From contig NZ_JAJHJB010000017.1 of NCBI RefSeq assembly GCF_020819555.1, positions 1 to 64,000 on the forward strand: DNA of 64,000 bases, written 5' to 3'. This document shows positions 9,048 through 17,629 of this stretch, piece after piece (the stretch's first letter is position 1; every line of letters starts with the position of its first letter). The position numbers and the translations under genes are program-made. Under the pieces are notes generated by a model. That model had not been told where the DNA came from and did no database searches. It saw nothing but the letters and a program-made list of their open reading frames with translations. Source of the stretch: Pelosinus baikalensis (GTDB lineage Bacteria; Bacillota; Negativicutes; DSM-13327).

Positions 9048-9374
9048 ATGGGAAATCAAAAAGTGATTATGAATTTAAAAGTAGAGCTATTCAAAGTACT
9101 CGCCCATCCAGCTCGAATTCAAATTCTGAAATTGTTGGAATCAGATGAACGATGTGTGTGCGAATTAATCGAGGAAATGGGTGTTGAACAATCAAATTTA
9201 TCCCAACATTTAAGCATATTGAAAAAACAAGGGTTAATTGCATCAAGAAAAGATGGAACTCGCGTTTTTTATACTGCACTCTATCCGACTGTTATAGAAA
9301 TTCTGCAGCTTGCAGAAGCGCTGGTGATTGAGCAGGTAAATCAGAGTAAAACATTATTACAGGATGTTAAATAA
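9048..9374 (+). CDS. ArsR-family metalloregulator
   Basis: 108 residues, winged helix. The recognition region is QSNLSQHLSILKKQGLI, and RVFYTAL is the wing. C36-V-C38 (RCVCEL) is the classical alpha-3 metal(loid)-binding pair of ArsR/SmtB proteins, so it should release DNA on binding As(III) or a similar ion. AGGGGG lies 8 nt before the ATG. It follows the permease by 79 bp and precedes the thioredoxin by 18 bp. The 40-bp palindrome at 7962-8001 is its probable operator. Confidence 0.9.
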   Translation: MGNQKVIMNLKVELFKVLAHPARIQILKLLESDERCVCELIEEMGVEQSNLSQHLSILKKQGLIASRKDGTRVFYTALYPTVIEILQLAEALVIEQVNQSKTLLQDVK

Positions 9375-9392
9375 AAGAGAGAGGTTGTTTTA

Positions 9393-9629
9393 ATGATGAA
9401 GATTGAAATATTGGGTATGGGATGTCAGAAATGCAGCACATTACTAGAGATAACGAAACAAGCCGCAGAGGAACTTGGGATTAATGCTGAGTTTGTAAAA
9501 GTGGAAAATATTAAGGAAATTATGAAGTATGGCGTCATGTCCACGCCAGCATTGGTTGTTGATGGTGTAGTAAAAGTAGCTGGTAAAGTTCCGAATAAAG
9601 AGGAAATTAAAGCTTTGCTTAATAGCTAA
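9393..9629 (+). CDS. Mini-thioredoxin / redox-active disulfide protein
   Basis: 78 residues, a thioredoxin-fold protein of the MJ0307/TIGR00412 kind. The CxxC is C11-Q-K-C14, the cis-Pro motif is MSTPALVVDG, and the C-terminus is a short helix. Such small thioredoxins are regularly found next to arsP-like permeases and may reduce or hand over the substrate. SD AGAGAGG before the ATG. Last gene of the operon; the terminator follows within 4 bp. Confidence 0.88.
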   Translation: MMKIEILGMGCQKCSTLLEITKQAAEELGINAEFVKVENIKEIMKYGVMSTPALVVDGVVKVAGKVPNKEEIKALLNS

Positions 9630-9632
9630 AGA

Positions 9633-9678
9633 AGCAAACAAGTCGCTATCACATGAAAGTGGTAGCGACTTGTTTGCT
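9633..9678. terminator. Bidirectional terminator between convergent operons
   Basis: A 20-bp stem (9633-9652 with 9659-9678, one T-G wobble) with loop ATGAAA is followed by TTTTAA on the plus strand. It separates the arsP operon from the convergent sulfurtransferase gene ending at 9738. Confidence 0.88.
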
Positions 9679-9737
9679 TTTAATATGAATTTAAGGCTAA
9701 GCTCATACCACTATTTTGACTGGCCTCCAATTCTAAA

Positions 9738-12182
9738 TCAGATAAACAGGTTCACATTAGAATCTTCCGCTTCGCTGAGATAGTAGCCGACACCACCAAC
9801 CTTGACGCCGTCTAGGAGTTCTTCTTGTTTTAGGCCCATGACGTCTAGGGACATTTGGCAGGCTACGATCTCGATACCTGCTGCCATGGCAGATTGGATG
9901 AGTTCTTCCAGAGAAGAGACGTTCTTATTCTTCATCACCATCCGCATCATCTGGGTGCCTATGCCCAGCATGTTCATGTTGGAGAGTTTCAGCGCCTTGC
10001 TGCCACGCGGCATCATAAAACCGAACATCTTATCCATGAATCCTTTCTCGACAGGGATATGTTCTGGTTTGCGCAGGATGTTTAGGCCCCAGAAGGTGAA
10101 AAATAAGGTGACCTTTTTTCCCATGGAGGCGGCGCCATTAGCGATGATAAAGGCAGCCATGGCTTTGTCTAGATCGCCACTAAATACTACAATAGTCTTA
10201 TTGTCCTTGGCTGGAGCTAAGGGCTGCGTGGTAACTGGGGCGGCTACAGGAAGAGGAACGCTACCCTTTTTGATGAGGGCGGTGATGATACCTTTGTTTT
10301 TACTCAAATCGAGTAGGGAATTATGGGTTCGCAAGCACCAAGCTTTGACATCTTCCGTGAAACCTGGATCGGAAGCCGTTACTTGCAGAATTTCATTCTC
10401 CTTCATTTCATCGATAACTGATTTTAACTGCATCAGTGGGCCGGGACAAGATAAGCCGCAGGCATCGAGGAAGCGGTCAAAGGAAGTAGAGGATGCTGCG
10501 GGTGCTATCTGGTTTGAAATGGAATTTGGTGTATCTTGGGAAGGAAAGAAAATGGAGGCAGACTTGAAGCCACCGGTCATATTCTTTACCTTAAAGCCAT
10601 TTTGAAGCAAGATACGGGAAGCAAGATAGCCTTGTAGACCCATTTTGCAATAAGCCAGGATGAGTTTATCCTTATCCAGTTCAGAAAGGCGTTGCCGCAG
10701 CGTATCTAAGGGAATATTGATGGCACCATCTAGATGACCGTTAGCAAATTCCAGTGGAGATCGAACATCCAAAAGGATTGTATGCTCCTGGTCATACTCC
10801 TGTAGAGTTTCGTAGGTAAAGACTTCGGTGCGGTTGGCTAAAATATTTTCAGCGGCAAAGCCCAGCATGTTCACCGGATCCTTAGCAGAAGAATAGGGGG
10901 GAGCGTAAGCGAGTTCCAGCTCCGTAAGATCATATATCGTTCCACTCAGGCGCATGGTGGTAGCAATGACGTCAATACTCTTGTCTATGCCTTCTATACC
11001 GATTCCTTGGGCGCCAAGGATGCGACCTTCCCCGTTGAACAGGAGTTTCAAGGAAAGTTGTAAAGCGCCAGGGTAGTATGTGGCATGGGAGAAAGGATGG
11101 ACATAGACTACCTGATAAGGGAGACCCAGACGCTTTAAATTCCTTTCGTTGTTGCCAGTGGTGGCCCCAGTCAGAGAAAAGACCTTAATAATGGAGGTTC
11201 CTTGTGTACCTTTGAAGGTGGAGGAGATGCCGGCAATATTATCGGCAACAATGCGTCCTTGCTTATTAGCCGGTCCGGCTAGAGGAATGGCAGCACCCTG
11301 CTCATTGACGAAATCTCTCACTTCGATAGCATCTCCCACAGCATAGATATCGGGAATGGAGGTTTCCATATGGTCGTTGACCAGAATATGTCCACGAGCT
11401 CCCAAGTGGATGCCGCTTTCTTTAACGAAACTCGTGTCCGGAGCAACGCCGATGGCTAGGATGACTAGGTCGGCAGTAAGGGTGGTACCGCTGCTCAATA
11501 CCACATCTAATCCAGTACTCTTTTCCTGGAAGGCTTTTACGCCATCATTGAGGAGCAGTCGGACGCCGTTCTCTTCCAATTCTTTTTCCATCATGGCCAC
11601 CATATCAGAATCAAAGGGTGCCAGGATGTGAGGAGCAGCCTCAACTAAGGTGACTTCCATCCCGCGTTCCTTTAAGTTTTCCGCCATTTCTACGCCGATA
11701 TAACCACCGCCGATAACCACCGCTCGCTGAATGTCCTCAAGGTCCACTTGCTTCTTGATACGGTCAGTATCAGGAATGTTGCGCAGAGTGAAGATCTTCT
11801 TGCTGTCAATTCCAGGGATGGGTGGTTTGATAGGTTTGGCCCCGGGTGAGAGGATTAATGCATCATAGGATTCTTCATAGATCCCCTTGGTTGTGCTATG
11901 AATGGTGACAGTCTTACGCTCTGGATGGAGTGCCGTCACCTCGCTGTTGACGCGGACATCGATATTGAAACGATCCTGCATGCCTTTCGGCGTTTGAACC
12001 AGCAACTTTTCTCGATCCTGTATGGTTTCCCCAATGTAATAGGGCAGACCGCAATTGGCAAAGGATATGTGCTCATCCCGTTCTAACAGTATGATTTGTG
12101 CATGTTCATCCAGACGTCTCAGACGCGCTGCCGCAGAAGCTCCACCAGCTACGCCACCAATAATTAGTACTTTTTTACTCAT
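9738..12182 (-). CDS. CoA-disulfide reductase-like flavoprotein fused to rhodanese, TusA and DsrE-like domains
   Basis: 814 residues, cytoplasmic. Order: FAD/NAD-dependent disulfide reductase (1-320, GGVAGGASAA at 9; redox Cys44 in FANCGLPYY), dimerisation domain (330-440), rhodanese (460-545, active Cys512 in YCKMGL), TusA-like (570-640, Cys579 in the CPGP motif), DsrE/DsrF-like domain (662-814). The fusion should take sulfane sulfur from CoA-, glutathione- or polysulfide persulfides and relay it between Cys44, Cys512 and Cys579. Related Cdr-rhodanese and Cdr-rhodanese-TusA-DsrE proteins are known in anaerobes. Perfect SD AGAAGGAGG. Only 34 bp separate it from the upstream ArsR gene, so the two form one operon. 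Substrate direction (detoxification or sulfur reduction) cannot be read from sequence. Confidence 0.9.
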   Translation of the reverse strand: MSKKVLIIGGVAGGASAAARLRRLDEHAQIILLERDEHISFANCGLPYYIGETIQDREKLLVQTPKGMQDRFNIDVRVNSEVTALHPERKTVTIHSTTKGIYEESYDALILSPGAKPIKPPIPGIDSKKIFTLRNIPDTDRIKKQVDLEDIQRAVVIGGGYIGVEMAENLKERGMEVTLVEAAPHILAPFDSDMVAMMEKELEENGVRLLLNDGVKAFQEKSTGLDVVLSSGTTLTADLVILAIGVAPDTSFVKESGIHLGARGHILVNDHMETSIPDIYAVGDAIEVRDFVNEQGAAIPLAGPANKQGRIVADNIAGISSTFKGTQGTSIIKVFSLTGATTGNNERNLKRLGLPYQVVYVHPFSHATYYPGALQLSLKLLFNGEGRILGAQGIGIEGIDKSIDVIATTMRLSGTIYDLTELELAYAPPYSSAKDPVNMLGFAAENILANRTEVFTYETLQEYDQEHTILLDVRSPLEFANGHLDGAINIPLDTLRQRLSELDKDKLILAYCKMGLQGYLASRILLQNGFKVKNMTGGFKSASIFFPSQDTPNSISNQIAPAASSTSFDRFLDACGLSCPGPLMQLKSVIDEMKENEILQVTASDPGFTEDVKAWCLRTHNSLLDLSKNKGIITALIKKGSVPLPVAAPVTTQPLAPAKDNKTIVVFSGDLDKAMAAFIIANGAASMGKKVTLFFTFWGLNILRKPEHIPVEKGFMDKMFGFMMPRGSKALKLSNMNMLGIGTQMMRMVMKNKNVSSLEELIQSAMAAGIEIVACQMSLDVMGLKQEELLDGVKVGGVGYYLSEAEDSNVNLFI

Positions 12183-12216
12183 AGTAATAGCCTCCTTCTT
12201 TTAAATAAACTGGGAA

Positions 12217-12540
12217 TTATACCCTCTGATAATCATTTTTTTCTAATTCGTTATTAATGTTTTCTTCAAATAGGATATTAACTAACTTGGCGACCCGCTG
12301 GTCGCAGATTCTGTAGTTTACTTCCAGACCACTGCGTATGCCTATGATGATGTTGGCGGATTTTAACTTCTGCAAATGCTGAGATACAGTAGACTGGGGC
12401 ATATCTAGGCAAGCTTGCATATGGGTAACGTTGCACTCCCCTTTTTCAATCAAGCCTTTTACGATGCAGAGGCGGGTTGGATGGGCCAGGGCTTTGAGCA
12501 TCTCGGCCAGCTCTGTATATTTTTGCAAATTTAGCTCCAT
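12217..12540 (-). CDS. ArsR-family transcriptional regulator
   Basis: 107 residues from the ATG at 12540. The GTG four codons upstream lies inside the SD AGGTGA and is not used. Winged helix: LKALAHPTR, then QSTVSQHLQKLKSANI as recognition helix. Instead of a CVC pair it has single cysteines (C36 in GECNV, C44, C91 region), so it may sense thiol modification rather than metal; redox ArsR regulators such as BigR/SqrR use Cys pairs of this kind. It is the first gene of the operon with the CoA-disulfide reductase fusion, which supports a sulfur-responsive role. The AT-rich region at 12553-12600 with repeated ATATCGT is the likely control region. Confidence 0.85.
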   Translation of the reverse strand: MELNLQKYTELAEMLKALAHPTRLCIVKGLIEKGECNVTHMQACLDMPQSTVSQHLQKLKSANIIIGIRSGLEVNYRICDQRVAKLVNILFEENINNELEKNDYQRV

Positions 12541-12706
12541 GAAATGGTTCACCTCGCTATATTATCTATATATTTATATATTACGATATAACGATATGAT
12601 GAAGATGGATAAATGTCAATATGGTAGATGTAAATTCTCTGCAGTATCATATTCGTAGTACCTTGGTAGAGGAAGCAGAGGCATTTTGGGTGCCTTGTTC
12701 TTGCAG

Positions 12707-12741
12707 AAAAAGTGGCTGAGAATATTTTCTCGCCACTTTTT
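12707..12741 (-). terminator. Terminator after the CsoR/CstR gene
   Basis: AAAAAGTGGC (12707-12716) pairs with GCCACTTTTT (12732-12741), and the loop itself can form GAGAA/TTCTC. T-tracts follow the stem on both strands. It ends the regulator gene whose stop is at 12797. Confidence 0.75.
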
Positions 12742-12796
12742 CATTCTTTAATAAGTATTGATTGGCACTTATCATTCCTATCATAAACCAAGAAAA

Positions 12797-13066
12797 TCAC
12801 TTTAAGAAAGCAACGATGTCTTTTACTAATTGATTTACTTTTTCTTTTTCCTCTGCTGGTATGCTATCGGAGATGAGACATTCGGCAGCATTATTTTCTA
12901 AAATAAATATTCCTGTCTTTTCTATTGAAGAACGTATAGCCAATAGCTGGAGAAGAACATCCTTACAAGGAGCATTTTCACCAACCATACGCTCAATTCC
13001 AGCAACATGGCCTTTAACATTACGTAATCGGTTCAGCACTTCTTTTTGGGTGCTAGTATTTGACAT
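12797..13066 (-). CDS. CsoR/FrmR-family regulator, CstR-like persulfide sensor
   Basis: 89 residues, all-helical DUF156 fold. Conserved thiols are C34 (APCKD) and C63 (AAECLI). In copper-sensing CsoR the residue four before the second Cys is His; here it is Asn59, so the Cu(I) C-H-C site is incomplete. A Cys pair without His is what CstR uses to sense per- and polysulfides. Surrounding genes for rhodanese/TusA/CoA-disulfide reductases fit this. Two C-run/G-run palindromes at 13083-13104 (own promoter) and 13282-13306 (divergent operon) match the operator style of the family. Family certain; ligand inferred. Confidence 0.85.
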   Translation of the reverse strand: MSNTSTQKEVLNRLRNVKGHVAGIERMVGENAPCKDVLLQLLAIRSSIEKTGIFILENNAAECLISDSIPAEEKEKVNQLVKDIVAFLK

Positions 13067-13082
13067 GATATCACCTCCGTAG

Positions 13083-13104
13083 TGCCCCTATGGGAGGGGG
13101 TAGT
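13083..13104. promoter_or_regulatory. CsoR/CstR-type operator in front of its own gene
   Basis: GTGCCCCTATGGGAGGGGGTAG has the C-run / G-run half-site architecture of CsoR-family operators and resembles the second copy at 13282-13306. It lies 17 bp upstream of the regulator's start, so autorepression is likely. Confidence 0.55.
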
Positions 13105-13246
13105 AAATTTATTTTGCATGAAACGGCAAGTTATGTCAAGGGGATGGAGTAAAATGAATGCAGGGTACATTTATGTCATGAAAGAAGGTAAATAAATTGC
13201 CAAAAGAGCATCAATAAAATTATTTCATAAATTTCATAAAGTTGGG

Positions 13247-13306
13247 TATACAAATTAAATAGAAAAAGATATAATACTACCATACCCCTCCACGTGGGGG
13301 GGGTAT
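13247..13306 (+). promoter_or_regulatory. Promoter and overlapping CsoR/CstR operator
   Basis: -35 TATACA (13247-13252), 17-bp spacer, -10 TATAAT (13270-13275). The near-palindrome 13282-13306 starts ATACCCC and ends GGGGTAT around CACGTG, and covers the transcription start. This is a repressor arrangement for the 13324-16597 operon. Confidence 0.65.
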
Positions 13307-13323
13307 AGAGGAGGAAAGGATTA

Positions 13324-13965
13324 GTGCAAATGATTTGGAAAAAGTATGGGTTCAGCATTCTATTACTATATCTTTCAGTGGGCTTTTTCGTCTGGCCAGC
13401 TCTCGGAGTGGTTGCGCTAATCTGTATGTTAGCACCTGTAGTTGTAGCATTATATAGGGACAGGGAGTGGTGTGGATCTTATTGTCCTAGAGGAAGTCTG
13501 TGGGATAACGTTTTCACTAAAATAAATTCTCGTAAGCACGTTCCGCAATGGGCTAAATCAACTTGGTTTCGAAGCTTCATGTTATTGGTTATTTTTATCG
13601 TCTTTGGGGGTCAGATGTACTATGCGTGGCCAAACTTAGATGCCATTGGTTTAGTGTTCCTCAGAATTATTTTAATCACCACTCTTTTTGGAGGGGCTCT
13701 TGCGTTACTATATAGCCCACGTACCTGGTGTAATTTTTGCCCGATGGGAACCTTAGCATCCTGGGTTTCAGTCGGTAAAAAGCCCATGTCAGTGGCGAAT
13801 ACCTGCGTAAGTTGTAAGTTATGCGCGAAAGCATGTCCTATGCAGCTTGAACCCTATAAAGCAAAAGGATCACAGTTTATCGATTCAGATTGCATCAAAT
13901 GTGAAGAATGCATTCATGTTTGTCCTAAGAAATCTCTGTCATTTGAAAAGAATTTTAATTGTTAA
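13324..13965 (+). CDS. NapH-like membrane 4Fe-4S ferredoxin
   Basis: 213 residues. Two N-terminal and two central membrane segments flank cysteine motifs WCGSYCPRG and WCNFCPMG, which are typical of NapH/MauN/RdxA-type proteins. The C-terminal domain holds two ferredoxin 4Fe-4S sites (CVSCKLCAKACP and CIKCEECIHVCP). Such proteins pass electrons between the quinone pool or membrane and a redox partner. AGGAGG lies 9 nt before the GTG at 13324; ATG at 13330 is an alternative. First gene of the operon controlled by the operator at 13282-13306, and followed by a CoA-disulfide reductase, so it may supply electrons for sulfane-sulfur chemistry (inference). Confidence 0.85.
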   Translation: MQMIWKKYGFSILLLYLSVGFFVWPALGVVALICMLAPVVVALYRDREWCGSYCPRGSLWDNVFTKINSRKHVPQWAKSTWFRSFMLLVIFIVFGGQMYYAWPNLDAIGLVFLRIILITTLFGGALALLYSPRTWCNFCPMGTLASWVSVGKKPMSVANTCVSCKLCAKACPMQLEPYKAKGSQFIDSDCIKCEECIHVCPKKSLSFEKNFNC

Positions 13966-14003
13966 AAAATTTTAAATTCTTACTTAGAAGGGATGGTATA
14001 CAC

Positions 14004-14585
14004 ATGTCTCATAAATTTTCAGTAAAAGATAAAAAAAAATTGGATAATCCTGAAAGAAGAAAACTATTGCCTCCAGAAGCTACGTTAGAAAAACTACAGT
14101 TGTACAAGGGAGATATTGTAGCAGATGTGGGCTGTGGAATCGGATATTTTAGTATTCCTGCCGCTCTTATCGTTGGCGAAATAGGAAAAATCTATGCAAT
14201 GGATATTTCCACTGAGATGCTGAGTGAAGTACATGTAAGAGCAACGGAGAATAATGTAGGCAATATTGAAATAGTTAAAACCGTTGAAAATAGCTTAATA
14301 GTTGATGATGAAAGTGTTACCTATGCGTTTATTTGCAATGTACTTCATGAGACCAATGATTTAAATAGCTTTTTGCAGGAAGTAAAAAGGATCTTAGCAT
14401 GGGATGGCAAAGTGGCAATTATAGAATGGAAGAAGCAGGAGAGTCATATGGGTCCTCCCATTAGCCATAGAATTGCGGAAGCGGAACTTATTGAAACACT
14501 AAAACATATGGAGTTTCAAGATATCAGTAAAATAGATCTTGGTGACGAGTTTTATGGAATCATAGGGAAAAAACAGAGGGAATAA
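14004..14585 (+). CDS. Class I SAM-dependent methyltransferase
   Basis: 193 residues from the ATG at 14004 (AGAAGGG upstream; the frame extends back to a TTG with no SD). Motif I is VADVGCGIGYFS near residue 37, motif II the acidic AMDIS near 65, and NVLHET near 110 is the post-II region. It is the Methyltransf_11/25 type related to UbiE/arsenite methyltransferases but lacks their Cys residues. The substrate is unknown. It overlaps no neighbour and lies 38 bp after the ferredoxin gene in the sulfur operon; a role in methylating thiols or metalloids is only a guess. Confidence 0.8.
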   Translation: MSHKFSVKDKKKLDNPERRKLLPPEATLEKLQLYKGDIVADVGCGIGYFSIPAALIVGEIGKIYAMDISTEMLSEVHVRATENNVGNIEIVKTVENSLIVDDESVTYAFICNVLHETNDLNSFLQEVKRILAWDGKVAIIEWKKQESHMGPPISHRIAEAELIETLKHMEFQDISKIDLGDEFYGIIGKKQRE

Positions 14586-14633
14586 AACAGTTGTTATATA
14601 GTATTCTAAAATATAGTAGGAGGAGGTAGCACA

Positions 14634-14879
14634 ATGATTACATTCATTCCTAAGGGAGTATGTTCGAAGAAAATTGAATTTGAAGTGGAAAATGGCAGGA
14701 TAAAAAATGTGAAATTTGATGGTGGCTGTATGGGAAATCTCAATGCTATCAGCAAATTGATTGAGGGAATGCCGGTGGATGAGGTGATTCAAAAATTCAA
14801 AGGAAATCTTTGTCGTAATCAAACTTCTTGCACTGATCAATTGGCAAGGGCCCTGGAAGAACTACAGAATAAATCATAG
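14634..14879 (+). CDS. TSCPD-domain small protein
   Basis: 81 residues. It carries the TSCPD-like signature as QTSCTDQLA near residue 64, plus GVCSKKI, GGCMGNL and CRN cysteines, matching the TIGR03905 family of short proteins related to the C-terminal tail of B12-dependent ribonucleotide reductase. The conserved cysteines suggest metal or thiol chemistry. Strong SD AGGAGG. Co-transcribed with the methyltransferase and the following CoA-disulfide reductase. Confidence 0.8.
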   Translation: MITFIPKGVCSKKIEFEVENGRIKNVKFDGGCMGNLNAISKLIEGMPVDEVIQKFKGNLCRNQTSCTDQLARALEELQNKS

Positions 14880-14902
14880 ATAATAAAATGGGAGGGAAGA
14901 GT

Positions 14903-16597
14903 ATGAAAAAAATTGTAATCATTGGCGGTGTTGCTGCTGGGCTGAAGGCGGCTGCTAAAGCCAGACGCTGTGATCCAAAAGCCAGCATTATAGTGCTGGA
15001 AAGAGGAGAACTTATTTCCTACGGTGCCTGTGGCATGCCCTATTATGTAGGCGGTGACGTAAAGGACATTGATGATTTGATGAAAACCCCGGTGGGGGCA
15101 ATGCGTAACTCGACATTTTTTAAAAACGTTAAGGATATTACGGTGCTGACGAAAACAGAGGCTACCGCTATTGACAGGCAGGCCAAGACGGTAAAGGTTC
15201 AGAAGCGAGTATCAGGGGAAGAAGAGGTAATTCCTTATGATAAACTGGTTATTGCCACTGGAGCATCAGCTATCAAACCACCGCTGGCTGGAGTGGAACT
15301 CTCTAATATCTATCAACTTTGGCATCCAGATGATGCAAAAGCTGTACGACAAGGCTTAGAAGGCAATCAGTTCAAGAGTGCTGTTATTATTGGTGCAGGG
15401 CTGATTGGTATGGAAATGGCTGAAGCATTGACTAAATGGAAAATCCCAGTTACCGTTGTAGAGATGAAAAACCAAGTATTTCCTGCCTTTTTGGATACTG
15501 AAATAGGCGGGATTGTGGGTAAATATGTACAGGATAAAGGTATTACCCTCTTGCTGGATGAAAAAGTTGTACGCTTTACTGGTGATACCTCTGTAGCAGC
15601 GGTGGAGACTGACAAGCGTAGTATTCCTGCTGACTTAGTAATATTGGCAATCGGCGCACGTCCCAATGTAGAATTAGCCAAAGCAGCTGGGCTGGTCATA
15701 GGTTCAACAGGGGCCATCGTCGTGGACGAAGAAATGCGCACCAGTGATCCCGATATCTATGCTGGCGGTGATTGCGTGGAGAATGTAAATGTAATGTCTG
15801 GGAAAAAAGTATTCGCGCCTATGGGGTCGACGGCTAATAAGCACGGCCGGATTATTGGTGAAAACTTGTGCGGTGGGCATCTTAAATTTAAAGGTGTCCT
15901 TACTACTGCGGTGGCTCAAATACATAGCCTTAGCGTTGGCAAAACGGGTCTGACGGAGCGGGATGCCAAACAGCTTGGATATGACTACATCACCACCATG
16001 GTGGCGGGGCATGACAAACCTCATTATATGCCAGGGGCAAAACTAATTACTGTAAAATTGATCGTCGATGCTAATACTAGTAAAGTGCTGGGAATGCAAG
16101 CAGTCGGTGAAGGCGACGTATCTAAACGGATAGACGTTGTGGCAACAGTGCTAACGCTAGGTGGAAGTATTGAGGATTTGTTTGATATTGATCTATCGTA
16201 TGCTCCACCTTATAATTCTCCTATTGATAACGTAGTAGTGGCTGCAAATACCCTTATGAATAAACTGGCAGGCAAGTTCAAGGGTATCTCATCTCTGGAA
16301 GCCAAAGAAAAAATGACGTCTGGTGATACGGTCTTTCTTGATGTACGTAGTCCAGAAGAATGCAAGCAGATACGTTTGGCTGATTACGAAAATATTACAT
16401 ATATTCCCTTAGGACAACTGCGTAGTCGATTAGTTGAACTGAATAAAAATGATGAAATTATAGCTTTTTGCAAAATAAGTTTACGAGGCTATGAAGCGGA
16501 AGGTATTTTGGAAGGCGTGGGCTTTGAGAACGTCAAGGTATTGGAAGGTGGCATTGTATCTTGGCCCTTTGTCTGTGATAAAAAAAATGATTGTTGA
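14903..16597 (+). CDS. CoA-disulfide reductase-like flavoprotein with C-terminal rhodanese
   Basis: 564 residues from the ATG at 14903 (GGAGGG 6 nt upstream; the ATG at 14888 lies before that SD). N-terminal GGVAAGLKAA is the FAD loop; redox Cys43 sits in YGACGMPYYVGG; a second nucleotide site is GAGLIGMEMAE; TSDPDIYAGGD closes the FAD domain. Dimerisation domain at about 325-445; rhodanese domain about 460-560 with active Cys523 (FCKISL). It should reduce CoA- or protein-persulfides/polysulfide with NAD(P)H. Paralogue of the 9738-12182 protein without its TusA and DsrE parts. Last gene of the operon; the terminator follows immediately. Confidence 0.9.
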   Translation: MKKIVIIGGVAAGLKAAAKARRCDPKASIIVLERGELISYGACGMPYYVGGDVKDIDDLMKTPVGAMRNSTFFKNVKDITVLTKTEATAIDRQAKTVKVQKRVSGEEEVIPYDKLVIATGASAIKPPLAGVELSNIYQLWHPDDAKAVRQGLEGNQFKSAVIIGAGLIGMEMAEALTKWKIPVTVVEMKNQVFPAFLDTEIGGIVGKYVQDKGITLLLDEKVVRFTGDTSVAAVETDKRSIPADLVILAIGARPNVELAKAAGLVIGSTGAIVVDEEMRTSDPDIYAGGDCVENVNVMSGKKVFAPMGSTANKHGRIIGENLCGGHLKFKGVLTTAVAQIHSLSVGKTGLTERDAKQLGYDYITTMVAGHDKPHYMPGAKLITVKLIVDANTSKVLGMQAVGEGDVSKRIDVVATVLTLGGSIEDLFDIDLSYAPPYNSPIDNVVVAANTLMNKLAGKFKGISSLEAKEKMTSGDTVFLDVRSPEECKQIRLADYENITYIPLGQLRSRLVELNKNDEIIAFCKISLRGYEAEGILEGVGFENVKVLEGGIVSWPFVCDKKNDC

Positions 16598-16605
16598 TGT
16601 AGAAT

Positions 16606-16673
16606 AATAAAAAGATGGTAGGCGCATGTTTGACAACTATAATTATCAAACATGCGCCTACCATCTTTTTATT
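16606..16673. terminator. Very long bidirectional terminator hairpin
   Basis: A 28-bp perfect stem (16606-16633 with 16646-16673) with loop CAACTATAATTA has A-runs on the left and T-runs on the right, so it terminates both the plus-strand sulfur operon and the minus-strand MBL gene. Both this stem and the hairpin at 17630-17670 contain GGCGCAT. Confidence 0.88.
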
Positions 16674-16735
16674 GAATGCATTATATATTTTTTTTATAAA
16701 TGATTCATTTTACACCGGATTTTCTATAAAAGATA

Positions 16736-17562
16736 TTATGGATATTCCAGAGTTAGTCCGACGGTTGTTTCACAAAGGTTACCTAGTTGTGCCAAAGCAA
16801 TGCGTGAAGGCTGATCTGTGCAGTGGCAGGCATACAGCTTTCTGACATTTGTTTGGCGTAGATAGGTAATGGTGCCATTAAGTTGTTCGATTGATGGTTT
16901 TCGTAGGTGCAGTCCGCCGATGATGGATAGCACTCGATCATCTTGACAAATTTCTTTAGCCTGCTCCACGATATTGCATATGCCCGAATGGGAGCAACCT
17001 GTGATAATGACAAGCCCTTGACTTGATTTGTAGGCGAGCGCAGTATCGTCTTCCATGGAGTCATTGACAGCAATGCCGTTTTTGATAATCTGGCCAATCG
17101 TGTGATTTCCTTCATATGGGAATTTACGTTCTATTTCACCTAAGAAAACAAGTTGTTTACTAATCCACAATGGACTCTTACTCTTGTGGATAGTAAAGGA
17201 GCTCATCAGTTCTTCTTCTGATACATTGCAACCCCGTTTTTGCCGTCCTTTGTCCGGTGACTGAAGGACAATGGATGGGTTAATAATATAGGGTTAGAGC
17301 TATGAGGCGTGTCGGCAGTGACGTACAAATGGAGTAGGTGTTTGAGGCCCCAAGTATGGTCATAATGACCATGGGATAATATGATGTAATCTGCTTCCCG
17401 TAAATTAATGCCAAGTTTATGGGCATTCTCCATAAATAGAGCAGAACAGCCAGTGTCAAATAAAATGTTAGTTGATTGATCTTCGATGTAGAGGGAAAAA
17501 CCAGATTCAGCTTTCAGGTCTCGCATATTGGTTGTATTATCAATGAGGATAGTAAGTCGCAT
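16736..17562 (-). pseudogene. MBL-fold metallo-hydrolase with a frameshift
   Basis: Two overlapping frames together give one MBL-fold protein of about 275 residues. The 5' part (17562 to about 17225) starts MRLTILIDN after a good GGAGGT site and holds the metal motif SHGHYDH. The 3' part holds SEEELMSS (before 17206), ITGCSHSG, GGLHL and CHCTD. The frame changes in an A5-C-G4 tract near 17232-17242; one extra A would restore DGKKRGCNVSEEEL. The architecture resembles the beta-lactamase-fold hydrolases related to 7,8-dihydropterin-methyl-aminobenzene phosphate synthase. Either a real single-base loss or a sequencing error; the rest is undamaged, which favours a recent event or an error. Confidence 0.8.
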
Positions 17563-17629
17563 AAAGTAAGACCTCCTTTTGGTGAGCAGCGAGTATGGCT
17601 TCATGCAGAGTAAGATGTACTTTAGATAA

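Noticed and set aside
9802..10605. 267-codon plus-strand frame opposite the CoA-disulfide reductase gene
   Set aside because: It is antisense to a well-conserved multidomain gene, has low-complexity Ser/Arg-rich sequence and no SD.
16615..16845. 76-codon frame within and after the 28-bp terminator hairpin
   Set aside because: It lies in the hairpin itself and then overlaps the MBL gene antisense; no family match.
17225..17245. Programmed -1 frameshifting in the MBL gene
   Set aside because: The site has only five A before C (no A-AAA-AAC heptamer) and no clear downstream stimulator was seen, so a base loss is simpler.
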